In this document: positions 1-8,228 of the stretch, one piece after another
How the letters are laid out: each line of letters opens with the position of its first letter
Position numbering within the stretch: the first letter of the stretch is position 1
Source: Clostridia bacterium
Lineage (GTDB): Bacteria > Bacillota > Clostridia > Christensenellales > Borkfalkiaceae
Direction of reading: 5' to 3'
NCBI GenBank assembly: GCA_017453045.1
Contig: JAFTKX010000038.1
Span: 1-61,559 of the forward strand
Length of the DNA stretch: 61,559 nt
The notes under the pieces: model-generated
Databases searched by the model: none
What the model was told of the DNA's origin: nothing
The model's input: the letters and a program-made list of their open reading frames with translations, nothing else
Translations under genes and position numbers: made by a program

Positions 1-15
1 GGTTTGGAATAAAAG

Positions 16-183
16 GCAGTAACGCACTTTTGCGAAGTATATAACACTTTAAAGTATTTAAGGGGTTAGATGCGAGCAAAACAAGGCTCGCAAGGAATTT
101 GCGGGTGGGATAGACCTTGTCGGTCATCCCAGTCGTAAATGACTTGCAGAAACGTAGTATTGCGACGCAGATAAGCCTTTAAA
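16..183. repeat. dispersed intergenic repeat, copy 1 (two related pieces)
   Basis: This stretch lies directly after the rseP stop codon. Positions 113-183 match a second copy at 39314-39384: both carry a GACC-N5-GGTC hairpin, then CATCCCAGTCGTAAAT, then a CTTGCAG-AACG block and an ATAAGCCTTTAAA tail. A further piece at about 16-57 repeats the AGTAACGCACTTTTGCGAAG block of the 39-kb copy. No gene is visible here. The element is non-coding and its function is unknown. Confidence 0.7.
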
Positions 184-1599
184 TTAGATGAACTGTAAAA
201 CATCCACCAGTACAGCAAACGCTAATATAAATACAAGCCCTACGCCGTGGATAATTCCTTCGACCTTGCGGTTTATAGGCTTTTTCCTTATCCACTCGAT
301 AATGCAAAATACTATTCTTGAACCATCTAAGGCAGGTATAGGCAAAAGATTGAAAACAGCGAGGTTTACGCCTATTAAAGCGGCGATTTCAAAGGCTAAA
401 AGCGGATTAAAAGCAATAATTTCCGTAGTCGTTACGATTGTCGTTACAGTACCGCCAACAGCGTTTAAACCGATTGCGCCCGTTATAATTTGACCGAGCG
501 ATTGAAGTACCATACCGCCTATTTTAAAGGAATATTCAAAGGAGTGCCCGATAGTTGTAAAAAATCCAAGCCTTTGATGGTCGGAAATAGTATAATATCC
601 TGTGGTAATATCCTTTATTCCAAAATATTTTTGAACTGCAATTTGATCAGTTTTATCAACTTCTTCCCACGCTTTGTCAAATTCAATCTTTACGGGAACG
701 GAGGCTTCAAAGCCTTTTCTTCCTACCCAAAGAGTTATTACGTCGCCCTCTTTTTTGTCTTTTATAACGCCGATAAACTGTTCGTAAGTAAACAAAAATT
801 CTTCAAAATCGTGGTATTTTTCGTCTTCGCCGACTCCCCTATCTACGAGTTTTTTAATATAATCGTCCTGTTTAAACCACTTGCTTTCGCTAATATCGAG
901 CATCATAGTAGAGCCTATTCCGAGCGCGTCGTAAGCCATGTCGACCATAGTTATGTTTTTACACTCTACGTCGGCGCGGAGTTTTACGGGAACGTCGAAT
1001 ATTTTTTCACCGTCCCTTATAATATCCACGTAGACGATTTCACCCTTTTTCTTGTGGTTTAAAGCAGAAATAAAGTCTGTCGTTATATAAATATTAGTCT
1101 TGTCTTTCTTTTCGGAATTTTTTATCGAAAGAATAATATCGTCGTTTTCAAGCGAATACCCACTATACGCGGGATCGTCGATAAAAAGACCGCCTCCAAC
1201 AACCGACTGCCCCATAGTTCCCATAGAAATGATAATTATGAGCAGGGCGAGCAAATAGTTCATCGTAGCGCCGGCAAGAAGCACGAGAATTCTTTGCCAA
1301 GGCTTCTTTTTATTGAAAGCGTTGGGGTCGTCCCCTTCGTCGTCTTCGCCTTCAAAAGCGCAAAAACCGCCTACGGGAAGGGCGCGAATTGAAAATTGTT
1401 CTCCGCTTTTTAACTGCCTTTTATAAATAGCAGGTCCCATACCGATTGCGAACTCGTTAATTTTAAATTTGAAAATTTTTCCAACGATATAATGACCGAA
1501 CTCATGCACGGTTATCATTATCATCAAAATTAGTAGCGCGCCCAAAACACCGCCTACGGTTGCCATTACAGACGCAAAACTTAATAAATTTACTATCAC
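184..1599 (-). CDS. rseP: site-2 zinc metalloprotease RseP/RasP
   Basis: Intramembrane protease that cleaves membrane-embedded substrates such as anti-sigma factors. The first membrane segment (about residues 15-35) carries the HEFGH zinc motif. A C-terminal NLLPIPALDGSR segment supplies the third ligand. The soluble region between them (about 130-340) is of PDZ type. At 471 residues it is longer than many Gram-positive homologues (about 420), and the extra length is in the soluble part. The start is GTG, and the dxr stop overlaps it as GTGA, so the genes are translationally coupled. It is the last gene of the rpsB-to-rseP cluster. Confidence 0.93.
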   Translation of the reverse strand: MIVNLLSFASVMATVGGVLGALLILMIMITVHEFGHYIVGKIFKFKINEFAIGMGPAIYKRQLKSGEQFSIRALPVGGFCAFEGEDDEGDDPNAFNKKKPWQRILVLLAGATMNYLLALLIIIISMGTMGQSVVGGGLFIDDPAYSGYSLENDDIILSIKNSEKKDKTNIYITTDFISALNHKKKGEIVYVDIIRDGEKIFDVPVKLRADVECKNITMVDMAYDALGIGSTMMLDISESKWFKQDDYIKKLVDRGVGEDEKYHDFEEFLFTYEQFIGVIKDKKEGDVITLWVGRKGFEASVPVKIEFDKAWEEVDKTDQIAVQKYFGIKDITTGYYTISDHQRLGFFTTIGHSFEYSFKIGGMVLQSLGQIITGAIGLNAVGGTVTTIVTTTEIIAFNPLLAFEIAALIGVNLAVFNLLPIPALDGSRIVFCIIEWIRKKPINRKVEGIIHGVGLVFILAFAVLVDVLQFI

Positions 1600-2738
1600 T
1601 TTATATCTCCGTATTTTTCATAAACAAGCCTTCTTGCCATAGCGTCGGTATAAAGAAGACTTTCTTTCGTAACTTCTTGTCTTTCGGTTTTGTCTAAAAC
1701 GTATGAAATTGCGTCGGATATATCGTAAAACCCGATTTTATCTTTTAGGTATAAACCTACCGCCGCTTCGTTTGCGGCGTTCATTGCGCAAGAGAAATTA
1801 TCTCCCGTTTTAAAAGATTTTAAAGCAAGGTCAAAACAAGGATATTTGTCGACGTCAATATTTCCAAAAGTCAAACTCTTGCCCGCGAGTTCTAAAAACG
1901 GAACGTCCGTTTTAAGCCTTTCGGGATAAGTGAGCGCAAGTTGAATAGGAATTTCCATCGACGGAAAACCAAGTTGAGCCATAATTGCGCCGTCTTCAAA
2001 TTCAACCATAGAGTGAATTATACTTTCGGGATGAACTATCGCCTCTACCTTTTCAAGCGGAGCGTTATAAAGATGGCAGGCTTCAATTACTTCCAAACCC
2101 TTATTTAAAAGGGTTGCGCAGTCGATAGTAATTTTTTGCCCCATCATCCAGTTTGGATGCTTTAAAGCCTCGCTCGCTTTTAAAGTTTTTATCTGCTTTT
2201 TGGTATAATTTCTAAACGCTCCGCCACTTGCGGTTAAAATGAGTTTTTTAAATTTCGCGTTTAAATCGAAATTTAAGCATTGAAAAATCGCCGAATGCTC
2301 GCTGTCTACAGGAATAAGCCTTACGCCTTTTTCTCTAACGGCTTTCATAACTATATTACCGCCTGCAACCAACGTTTCCTTATTTGCAAGCGCGATATCC
2401 TTGCCCATTTCGATAGCCTGTAAAACGGGTGTAAGCCCTGCAAAGCCCGAAACGGCAACCATAACTATATCGCAATCTTCACAAACGGCGTGATATATTG
2501 CGTTCTCGCCCGTATAAAGAGTAGTACCATTTGGAATTTCGGTTATTTTTTGGGCTGATACAGAGTCGCTTAAACACGCGATTTTGGGTTTAAATTGATT
2601 GATTTGCTCTTGGAATAATTGATAGGACGAGTTTGCTGAAAGCGAAACTATCTCAAATTTATCTTTATGGCGAGAGACGGTATTTAAAACCTGTCTTCCT
2701 ATAGAACCCGTACTGCCAAGTAGCGCGATTTTTATCAT
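1596..2738 (-). CDS. dxr: 1-deoxy-D-xylulose 5-phosphate reductoisomerase
   Basis: Second enzyme of the non-mevalonate isoprenoid pathway; converts DXP to 2-C-methyl-D-erythritol 4-phosphate with NADPH and a divalent metal. The N-terminal GSTGSIGRQ is the NADPH-binding loop, VDSEHSAIFQ holds metal and substrate residues, and the HPNW and NKGLEVIEA motifs of the family are present. At 380 residues it is of normal length. It supplies precursors for undecaprenyl phosphate made by the neighbouring uppS product. It ends in TGA overlapping the rseP start, which shows that TGA acts as a stop codon in this genome. Confidence 0.97.
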   Translation of the reverse strand: MIKIALLGSTGSIGRQVLNTVSRHKDKFEIVSLSANSSYQLFQEQINQFKPKIACLSDSVSAQKITEIPNGTTLYTGENAIYHAVCEDCDIVMVAVSGFAGLTPVLQAIEMGKDIALANKETLVAGGNIVMKAVREKGVRLIPVDSEHSAIFQCLNFDLNAKFKKLILTASGGAFRNYTKKQIKTLKASEALKHPNWMMGQKITIDCATLLNKGLEVIEACHLYNAPLEKVEAIVHPESIIHSMVEFEDGAIMAQLGFPSMEIPIQLALTYPERLKTDVPFLELAGKSLTFGNIDVDKYPCFDLALKSFKTGDNFSCAMNAANEAAVGLYLKDKIGFYDISDAISYVLDKTERQEVTKESLLYTDAMARRLVYEKYGDIK

Positions 2739-2757
2739 AATATCCTCTTAAAAATAT

Positions 2758-2787
2758 TGCTCACGGAACTTAAATAAGGCGTGAGCA
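2758..2787 (-). terminator. hairpin between cdsA and dxr
   Basis: Eight-base-pair inverted repeat TGCTCACG/CGTGAGCA with a 14-nt loop, followed on the minus strand by an AT-rich stretch (ATATTTTT). It could be a weak internal terminator or an RNA processing site that lowers dxr-rseP expression relative to cdsA. The loop is long and the U-tract imperfect. Confidence 0.4.
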
Positions 2788-2826
2788 TTTATTTCTATAA
2801 AATAATTTATTCAATCTTTAAAAAGT

Positions 2827-3714
2827 TTATACCGCAAGCATAGGTAAAACGGCGCAGAATAAAAAGGCAACGAGCGGAGACGCAAACAAAAGCCCGTCTA
2901 TTCTGTCCATAACGCCACCGTGTCCTGGCAAAAGTCTACCCATATCTTTGATATCGAGTTTGCGTTTCATAAGACTTTCAACAAGGTCGCCAAGTTCGGT
3001 CAGTAGCGAACCTAAAAACCCAACCACGCCGTATGCAAGAATTTCTTGCCAGTAATGTTTGAATATATGTTCGGACGCAGGATGAAGAACTAAACATACC
3101 AAAATAGCGGCGATAATTCCACCCAAAAGTCCGCCTATAGCACCGCTAATCGTCTTATTAGGGCTTATGTTGGGGCAAAGTTTTTTGCCTTTGAATAAAC
3201 TTCCTACAAAGTACGCCATAACGTCGGCGGCGGGGCTAACGGCAAACGCTAAAACCAAAGCGGAAAAAGGCGCTAAATGGTTTACCGCAACCAAACACAC
3301 TAAAAGCCCCGACGGATAAACCATTGATAAAAAGGTAAGTCCTATTCCTTCGATAGTTACGTCTTCGTAATAAGGAACTGACACAGCCAAAACTACGAGC
3401 ATTGCCAAAATCGTTATAACAACCGCCCACTCAACGCCGAAAAGGGACATTATTGGAAAGAGTATGATAGGATATAAAACCGTCAAAACCCTGTGCGGAC
3501 GAATAATTTTCTTTTCAAAAACGCGCAAAATTTCATTTGCTCCGAGCGAGCCCATTATAAGCAATAAAAAGTCGAAGATGAGCGTTCCGAGATCAACGGG
3601 ATGCTTACTTACCGCCGTGCTTATTATTATAACGTTTGAAAAAGTGGCTTTTAACACGAAAAATAATACCCATATTCCCGCAATAATAAGCCCTGTTATC
3701 GTTCTTTTAAGCAT
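2827..3714 (-). CDS. cdsA: phosphatidate cytidylyltransferase
   Basis: Makes CDP-diacylglycerol from CTP and phosphatidic acid, the branch point for membrane phospholipids. The 295-residue protein is polytopic, with about eight hydrophobic segments. It has the C-terminal CDP-alcohol cytidylyltransferase signature, seen as KRKLDIKDMGRLLPGHGGVMDRIDG near residues 250-275, with the catalytic acidic residues. The start overlaps the end of uppS by 8 nt, so the two are co-translated. This position between uppS and dxr is the standard Firmicutes order. Confidence 0.95.
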   Translation of the reverse strand: MLKRTITGLIIAGIWVLFFVLKATFSNVIIISTAVSKHPVDLGTLIFDFLLLIMGSLGANEILRVFEKKIIRPHRVLTVLYPIILFPIMSLFGVEWAVVITILAMLVVLAVSVPYYEDVTIEGIGLTFLSMVYPSGLLVCLVAVNHLAPFSALVLAFAVSPAADVMAYFVGSLFKGKKLCPNISPNKTISGAIGGLLGGIIAAILVCLVLHPASEHIFKHYWQEILAYGVVGFLGSLLTELGDLVESLMKRKLDIKDMGRLLPGHGGVMDRIDGLLFASPLVAFLFCAVLPMLAV

Positions 3715-4408
3715 TTTCTATACCACCAAATCTTCTTTTTCTGCCATAGAACCACTCTAAAGCCTTTTTCGTTTCTTCCTTATTAAAATCCGGCCACAAA
3801 ACGTCGGTAAAATAAAACTCGGCGTAAGCGCATTGCCATAAGAAGAAGTTTGAAAGGCGCATTTCCCCACTCGTTCTAACTACTAAATCGATATCGGGTA
3901 GCCCTTTCGTATATAAGTTGTTTGAAATATCTTCTTCGGATATTTCACCTTGTTTATCTTTCAAAAGATTAACGGCGCGAACAATCTCGTTCCTCGAACC
4001 GTAGTTTAACGCAATGTTTAAAACGTGGTCGGTAAAATGGGCGGTGTCCGCCATAAGTTTTTCGCACCTTTCTTTAAGGGCGGGGCTGACGGGGGTTAAA
4101 TCTCCCGATATTAAAAGACGAGCCTTTTTTTCAAAGAGTTTCTTGGCGTATTTTTTTAAAAAAGTGCCCAATAGGTCGAAAATCGCGTCAATTTCTTCTT
4201 TTGGTCTTGACCAGTTTTCAGAAGAAAAAGCGTATAAACTAACGACTTCAACACCGCTGTCAAAACACTCCTCCAAAACGCCGATAATAGCGTCCGCTCC
4301 CTTTTTATGACCGAAAGTTCTGGGCTTATTTCTTTGCTTTGCCCACCTTCCGTTTCCGTCCATAATAAACCCTACGTGACGGAGTTTTTTACCTTCACTA
4401 CTTGGCAT
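3707..4408 (-). CDS. uppS: isoprenyl transferase (undecaprenyl diphosphate synthase)
   Basis: Cis-prenyltransferase that condenses isopentenyl diphosphate onto farnesyl diphosphate to build the C55 lipid carrier for peptidoglycan. FIMDGNGRWAKQR near residue 15 contains the catalytic Asp and phosphate-binding residues. FSSENWSRP and DLVVRTSGEMRLSNF, including the RxSGExRLSNF signature, follow. At 233 residues it is typical. Its ATG overlaps the frr stop codon (TAATG). Confidence 0.96.
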   Translation of the reverse strand: MPSSEGKKLRHVGFIMDGNGRWAKQRNKPRTFGHKKGADAIIGVLEECFDSGVEVVSLYAFSSENWSRPKEEIDAIFDLLGTFLKKYAKKLFEKKARLLISGDLTPVSPALKERCEKLMADTAHFTDHVLNIALNYGSRNEIVRAVNLLKDKQGEISEEDISNNLYTKGLPDIDLVVRTSGEMRLSNFFLWQCAYAEFYFTDVLWPDFNKEETKKALEWFYGRKRRFGGIENA

Positions 4409-4983
4409 TATACGGTAAGAACTTCCTTTTCTTTGTCGGCAGTAATCTTTTCAACCGCTTCGATTGCTTTAGTAACAGCCTTTTCAACGTCTGCTTCGTA
4501 AGCGCCGTACTCGTCGTCGGTCATTTCTTTAGCCTTGTTCATCTTTTTGAGAGAATCTAAACAATCTCTCCTAATGTTACGGATGGCAACTTTAGCGTCT
4601 TCACTCATCTTTTTAACTTGCTTTACGATTTCTTTTCTTCTTTCAGCGGTAAGAGTTGGGAAAACGAGCCTTATAACGTTACCGTCGTTAGTCGGATTAA
4701 TACCGATATCCGAAACCTGAATAGCCTTTTCAATAGTTTTGAGCAAAGATTTATCCCATGGAGAGATAACCAAACATTGTCCGTCTTGAACGGAAACGTT
4801 ACCCACTTGGTTGATAGGAGATAATTCTCCGTAATAATCTACTTTGATTTTGTCAAGAACGTGCGGATTTGCTCTGCCTGCTCTGATTGAAGAAAGGTCC
4901 GAACGGAAAACGTCGGTAGTTTTTTGAAGTCTTTCTTCTGCTTCCATTATTATCATTTCAACTTTTTCTATATCGAGTGCCAT
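4408..4983 (-). CDS. frr: ribosome recycling factor
   Basis: Splits post-termination ribosomes together with EF-G. The 191-residue protein is nearly all helical and hydrophilic, with the RRF signatures SSIRAGRANPHVLDKI, YYGELSPINQ and PTLTAERRKEIVKQVKK. The length is slightly above the usual 185. It has its own consensus-like promoter (5037-5065) between pyrH and frr, so it can be transcribed apart from the rpsB operon. The ribosome binding site is GGGAG. Confidence 0.97.
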   Translation of the reverse strand: MALDIEKVEMIIMEAEERLQKTTDVFRSDLSSIRAGRANPHVLDKIKVDYYGELSPINQVGNVSVQDGQCLVISPWDKSLLKTIEKAIQVSDIGINPTNDGNVIRLVFPTLTAERRKEIVKQVKKMSEDAKVAIRNIRRDCLDSLKKMNKAKEMTDDEYGAYEADVEKAVTKAIEAVEKITADKEKEVLTV

Positions 4984-5036
4984 AAATTTTCTCCCTTTAT
5001 TTTATTCTATATAACTTTTATATAGTAGTTTACATT

Positions 5037-5065
5037 ATTATATATTATTTTTCTTTAAAAAGCAA
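5037..5065 (-). promoter_or_regulatory. sigma-A type promoter of frr
   Basis: On the minus strand: TTGCTT, 17 nt, TATAAT. It lies about 55 nt upstream of the frr ATG in an AT-rich 115-nt gap after pyrH. It probably drives frr-uppS-cdsA-dxr-rseP. Confidence 0.7.
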
Positions 5066-5098
5066 TACGTTTATAAAAATCTCACAAATTTTACAATT

Positions 5099-5803
5099 TT
5101 AATATACTAACGTACCTTTCGTATCTCCAACGATGGCTTCCAAAATAGAACTTGCGCCGTCTAAACCGAAAGCGTGAATTTTAAGACCGTTTTCTTTACA
5201 CATTATAACGGCTGAAGTGTCAAGCGCTTTAAGCCCTAACTTTACGTATTCGTCGTAAGAAAGGCTGTCGAACTTTTTAGCGTTCGGATTAGTTTTTGGA
5301 TCGCTGTCGTAAATGCCGTCGATATTTTTTGCGAGTAATAAAGCGTCCGCTTTAATTTCAACCGCTCTAAGCGCCGCGCCCGTGTCGGTAGTAAAATACG
5401 GATTGCCCGTTCCTCCGCCAAACACTACCACTTTGCCTTCTTTTAAATATCTATCGGCAACTTTATAGTTGAAAGGCTCGCCAATTCCCGTAATTAACAT
5501 AGAAGTTAAAACTCTTGACGCTACGCCTTCTTTTTCAATAGCGTCCGAAACAGCCAACGCGTTTATAACCGTTGCAAGCATTCCCATATAATCGGCTGTC
5601 GTTCTGTCCATTTCGTCGCCTTGTCTACCGCGCCAAAAATTTCCGCCGCCAACGACAACGCCTACGCCTACGCCGAGTTTTGCAACTTCCGCGATTTGTT
5701 TAGCAACCGACGAGAGTTCGTTTACGTCATAGCCGTGTCCTTTATCGCCTGAAAGGGCTTCTCCGCTGATTTTAAGTAAAATTCTTTGGTATTTTGCTTG
5801 CAT
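5099..5803 (-). CDS. pyrH: uridylate kinase
   Basis: Phosphorylates UMP to UDP; a hexameric bacterial enzyme of the amino acid kinase fold. Seen are the N-terminal RILLKISGEAL, the glycine-rich VVGGGNFWRG, and DRTTADYMGMLATVINALA, which contacts UMP. At 234 residues it is standard length. The ribosome binding site is AAGGAG. It follows the rpsB-tsf terminator hairpin, so part of its expression may be read-through. Confidence 0.97.
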   Translation of the reverse strand: MQAKYQRILLKISGEALSGDKGHGYDVNELSSVAKQIAEVAKLGVGVGVVVGGGNFWRGRQGDEMDRTTADYMGMLATVINALAVSDAIEKEGVASRVLTSMLITGIGEPFNYKVADRYLKEGKVVVFGGGTGNPYFTTDTGAALRAVEIKADALLLAKNIDGIYDSDPKTNPNAKKFDSLSYDEYVKLGLKALDTSAVIMCKENGLKIHAFGLDGASSILEAIVGDTKGTLVY

Positions 5804-5831
5804 AATTTACTCCTTATCATTGTTTTTGGTA

Positions 5832-5862
5832 TAAAAATAGGGGGACTAAAGTATAGTCCCCC
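5832..5862 (-). terminator. intrinsic terminator after tsf
   Basis: Nine-base-pair GC-rich stem (GGGGGACTA/TAGTCCCCC, 5-nt loop), followed on the minus strand by TATTTTTAT. It lies between the tsf stop and pyrH and separates rpsB-tsf from the downstream genes, at least partly. Confidence 0.8.
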
Positions 5863-5908
5863 AAACATTTACTTAATATTTTAGGGGTAGCAAAATGCTT
5901 ATCCCTTA

Positions 5909-6568
5909 TTATTTTTTCATTGCTTCAACTTGCGCTTGAATTTCGTCAGCGAAGTTTTCTTCTTTCTTTTGGAGACCTTCGCCCATTTCGTAACGAACGA
6001 ATCTTCTTACAGAAATCTTTTCACCGATAGTTGCGGTTGCTTCAACAACGACTTGTTCAATAGTCTTGTCTGGATCTTTAACGAACTTTTGTCAAAGGAG
6101 ACAGTTGTCTTCGTAGAAAGACTTAATTCTTCCTTCAACCATTTTGTCAACGATCTTTTCAGGCTTACCTTCTTCTAACGCTTGAGCGCGAAGAATTGAC
6201 TTTTCCTTTTCGATAACGTCAGCAGGAACGTCTTCTTTAGAAACGTAAGAAGGGTTTGCTGCGGCAATGTGTAAAGCGATATCGTGAACGATTGCCTTGA
6301 ACATATCGCCCTTTGCAACGAAGTCGGTTTCGCAGTTAACTTCGAGTAATACGCCTACTCTACCACCCATGTGGATATAACTGTCAACGATACCTTCAGC
6401 AGCGATTCTGCCTGCTTTTTTAGCAGCCTTTGCGATACCTTTTTCTCTAAGATAATCTACTGCTTTTTCCATATCGCCGTCGCATTCAACTAAAGCGTTC
6501 TTACAGTCCATCATGCCTGCGCCGGTTCTTTCTCTTAAAGTCTTAACGTCTTGTGCGGTAAAATTCAT
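5909..6568 (-). CDS. tsf: elongation factor Ts, interrupted by an in-frame TGA
   Basis: Guanine nucleotide exchange factor for EF-Tu. The frame opens with the UBA-like domain ([17 protein letters not shown]), then NCETDFVAK, the EF-Ts signature. After residue 158 (EDNCLL) there is a TGA at 6092-6094. The same frame then continues for 60 codons with perfectly good EF-Ts sequence ([18 protein letters not shown] to the C-terminus) and ends in TAA at 5909-5911. The whole is 219 residues, a normal bacterial length. Families usually have E, D or N at the TGA position (CLLxQ). It may be a sequencing error, a recent mutation or read-through. A frameshift is not needed to read the second part. It is co-transcribed with rpsB. 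Confidence 0.9.
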
Positions 6569-6612
6569 AATTTTTCTCCTTATATGCGTTATATAAATTA
6601 AGTTTTTGCCTA

Positions 6613-7386
6613 TTACGCTTCTTCAGCAGGAGCAACTACTTCTTCAACAGGCGCTTCTTCTGCAACGGGAGCGTCGTCTTCAACGTTACGTCTAACAGCG
6701 TCTTCGCCTTGCTTTGCTTCGATAACTGCGTCAGCAATGATAGATGCGATAAGTTTTACGGCTCTAATTGCGTCGTCGTTACCAGAAATTACGTAATCAA
6801 CAAGGTCAGGATCACAGTTGGTATCGGTAATAGCAACTACGGGGATACCGAGTTTTCTTGCTTCTTTAACAGCGTTTACTTCGTTGTTAGGGTCAACTAC
6901 GAACATTACGCCCGGGATACCTTTCATTTCTCTGATACCGCCAAGGTTGTATAAAAGTTTATCTCTTTCAGCCTTAAGACCTAAAACTTCTTTCTTTGGA
7001 AGAAGGTCGAATTCGCCCGTCTTTTCCATGTTGTCAAGTTTGTTAAGTCTGTCAATTCTCGTTCTGATGGTCTTAAAGTTAGTTAAAGTACCGCCGAGCC
7101 AACGAGAGTTTACGTAGTACATTCCGCATCTTTCTGCTTCTTGTTGAATTGCTTCTTGAGCCTGCTTTTTCGTACCAACGAATAAAACGGTCTTGTCAGC
7201 CTTTACTGCGTCTACAACGAACTTGTACGCTTCTTCAACAAGGTCAACCGTGATTTGAAGGTCGATAATGTGAATACCGTTTCTTTCGCCGTAGATATAC
7301 TTTTTCATCTTGGGGTTCCATCTTCTCGTTTGGTGACCGAAGTGTACGCCGGCTTCGAGAAGTTGCTTCATAGAAGTTACTGCCAT
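6613..7386 (-). CDS. rpsB: 30S ribosomal protein S2
   Basis: Small-subunit protein bridging head and body of the 30S. It begins [27 protein letters not shown], with the classical S2 signatures [14 protein letters not shown] and [13 protein letters not shown]. 257 residues; the last 30 are acidic and proline-rich ([17 protein letters not shown]), a common low-complexity tail. A strong ribosome binding site GGAGG precedes the ATG. First gene of the rpsB-tsf operon, with its own promoter and a structured leader. Confidence 0.98.
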   Translation of the reverse strand: MAVTSMKQLLEAGVHFGHQTRRWNPKMKKYIYGERNGIHIIDLQITVDLVEEAYKFVVDAVKADKTVLFVGTKKQAQEAIQQEAERCGMYYVNSRWLGGTLTNFKTIRTRIDRLNKLDNMEKTGEFDLLPKKEVLGLKAERDKLLYNLGGIREMKGIPGVMFVVDPNNEVNAVKEARKLGIPVVAITDTNCDPDLVDYVISGNDDAIRAVKLIASIIADAVIEAKQGEDAVRRNVEDDAPVAEEAPVEEVVAPAEEA

Positions 7387-7427
7387 AATTATTTCCTCCG
7401 TTATTCCTCCCCGAACTCCTTTTTTTA

Positions 7428-7479
7428 GCGACTTTGACCGTTTCCGCTTAAGTTTTTTTGAAACGGCACGAAGAGTCGC
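7428..7479 (-). promoter_or_regulatory. structured rpsB mRNA leader
   Basis: In the 110-nt untranslated leader the RNA can form a nested hairpin: outer GCGACT/AGTCGC and inner CCGTTTC/GAAACGG arms. It is not followed by a proper U-tract plus stop, so it is unlikely to be a terminator. It may be an S2 autoregulatory leader; that is inference from position only. Confidence 0.5.
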
Positions 7480-7510
7480 AAAGCCCGAGTGTGAATTTTA
7501 TAGCCTAAAC

Positions 7511-7539
7511 ATTTTACCACAACCTTTTGTTTTTGGCAA
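7511..7539 (-). promoter_or_regulatory. sigma-A promoter of rpsB-tsf
   Basis: Minus strand: TTGCCA, 17 nt, TAAAAT. The twelve bases AATGTTTAGGCT that cover the end of the -10 and the start region are identical in the rpsF promoter at 24 kb. Confidence 0.8.
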
Positions 7540-7610
7540 ACGTTTTTTATATATTTTATATAAATTTGTAAATTTTCCGTTTTTAGTAAAATTTTACGCG
7601 TTTTTATCGC

Positions 7611-8228
7611 TTACAAGAGCAATGCCGTCTGCAAAACTACTGCCGACTCCGTAGGATTAATCGCAATAAATATAAAAACCATTAGAAAAAGAGCGTTGAG
7701 TAAAAAACCTATCGTGCTCGCTATTAGCCCTGCGATTGAAAAACCGTCCGCCTTTACCGACATTCTTACAATTGCTAAAACCAAGCCCATTATTGCAAGA
7801 ACTATGGTTATTCCCATCAAAATAGACGAGAATATCGACGTTATTCCAAATATCATTGACACGACGCCAAGCGCAAAATATTTGTTTGTATCGCTCGTCT
7901 TGTTTCCGTTTTGGAAACCAGCGTTTACGTCGAAATTTGCCTTTTGCGAATTGTCAAAATATTCGTTTTGCTCGGGCGCATAATCGTTAGGCAAGAAATC
8001 TTGTCCCTTTCTTTCGCTTTGATTTTGGTCGTCGCCTTGAGTTGTACGCTCGCTTTGAGTTTGACTCTCGTTTTGGCTCAGCGCATGCGACGACCGAGCG
8101 TTTGTTCCACCGCCAAAATCGTTAAAATAATTGCTCCTATCTTGCCTTTCTCTTAAATTTTCGGGGACTTTTTGTTCGTCTTTTTCTACAAAAAGGTCGT
8201 CTATAGGTTGATTATCCTTATTTTCCAT
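7611..8228 (-). CDS. small membrane protein with hydrophilic N-terminus (DUF4190-like)
   Basis: 205 residues of unknown function. The first 110 residues are hydrophilic and rich in Gln, Asn, Ser and Glu (QNESQTQSERTTQGDDQNQSE), probably disordered. Residues about 118-200 hold two or three glycine-rich hydrophobic segments, like the small DUF4190/DUF4870-type membrane proteins. It starts inside the end of the preceding metalloprotease gene (11-nt overlap), so the two are one operon. The domain name is a resemblance, not a proven match. Confidence 0.6.
   Translation of the reverse strand: MENKDNQPIDDLFVEKDEQKVPENLRERQDRSNYFNDFGGGTNARSSHALSQNESQTQSERTTQGDDQNQSERKGQDFLPNDYAPEQNEYFDNSQKANFDVNAGFQNGNKTSDTNKYFALGVVSMIFGITSIFSSILMGITIVLAIMGLVLAIVRMSVKADGFSIAGLIASTIGFLLNALFLMVFIFIAINPTESAVVLQTALLL

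Noticed and set aside
6092-6100. CTT TGA C in tsf resembles the prfB programmed frameshift site
   Set aside because: The +1 frame after it does not read EF-Ts, while the zero frame does. There is also no Shine-Dalgarno-like stimulator just upstream.
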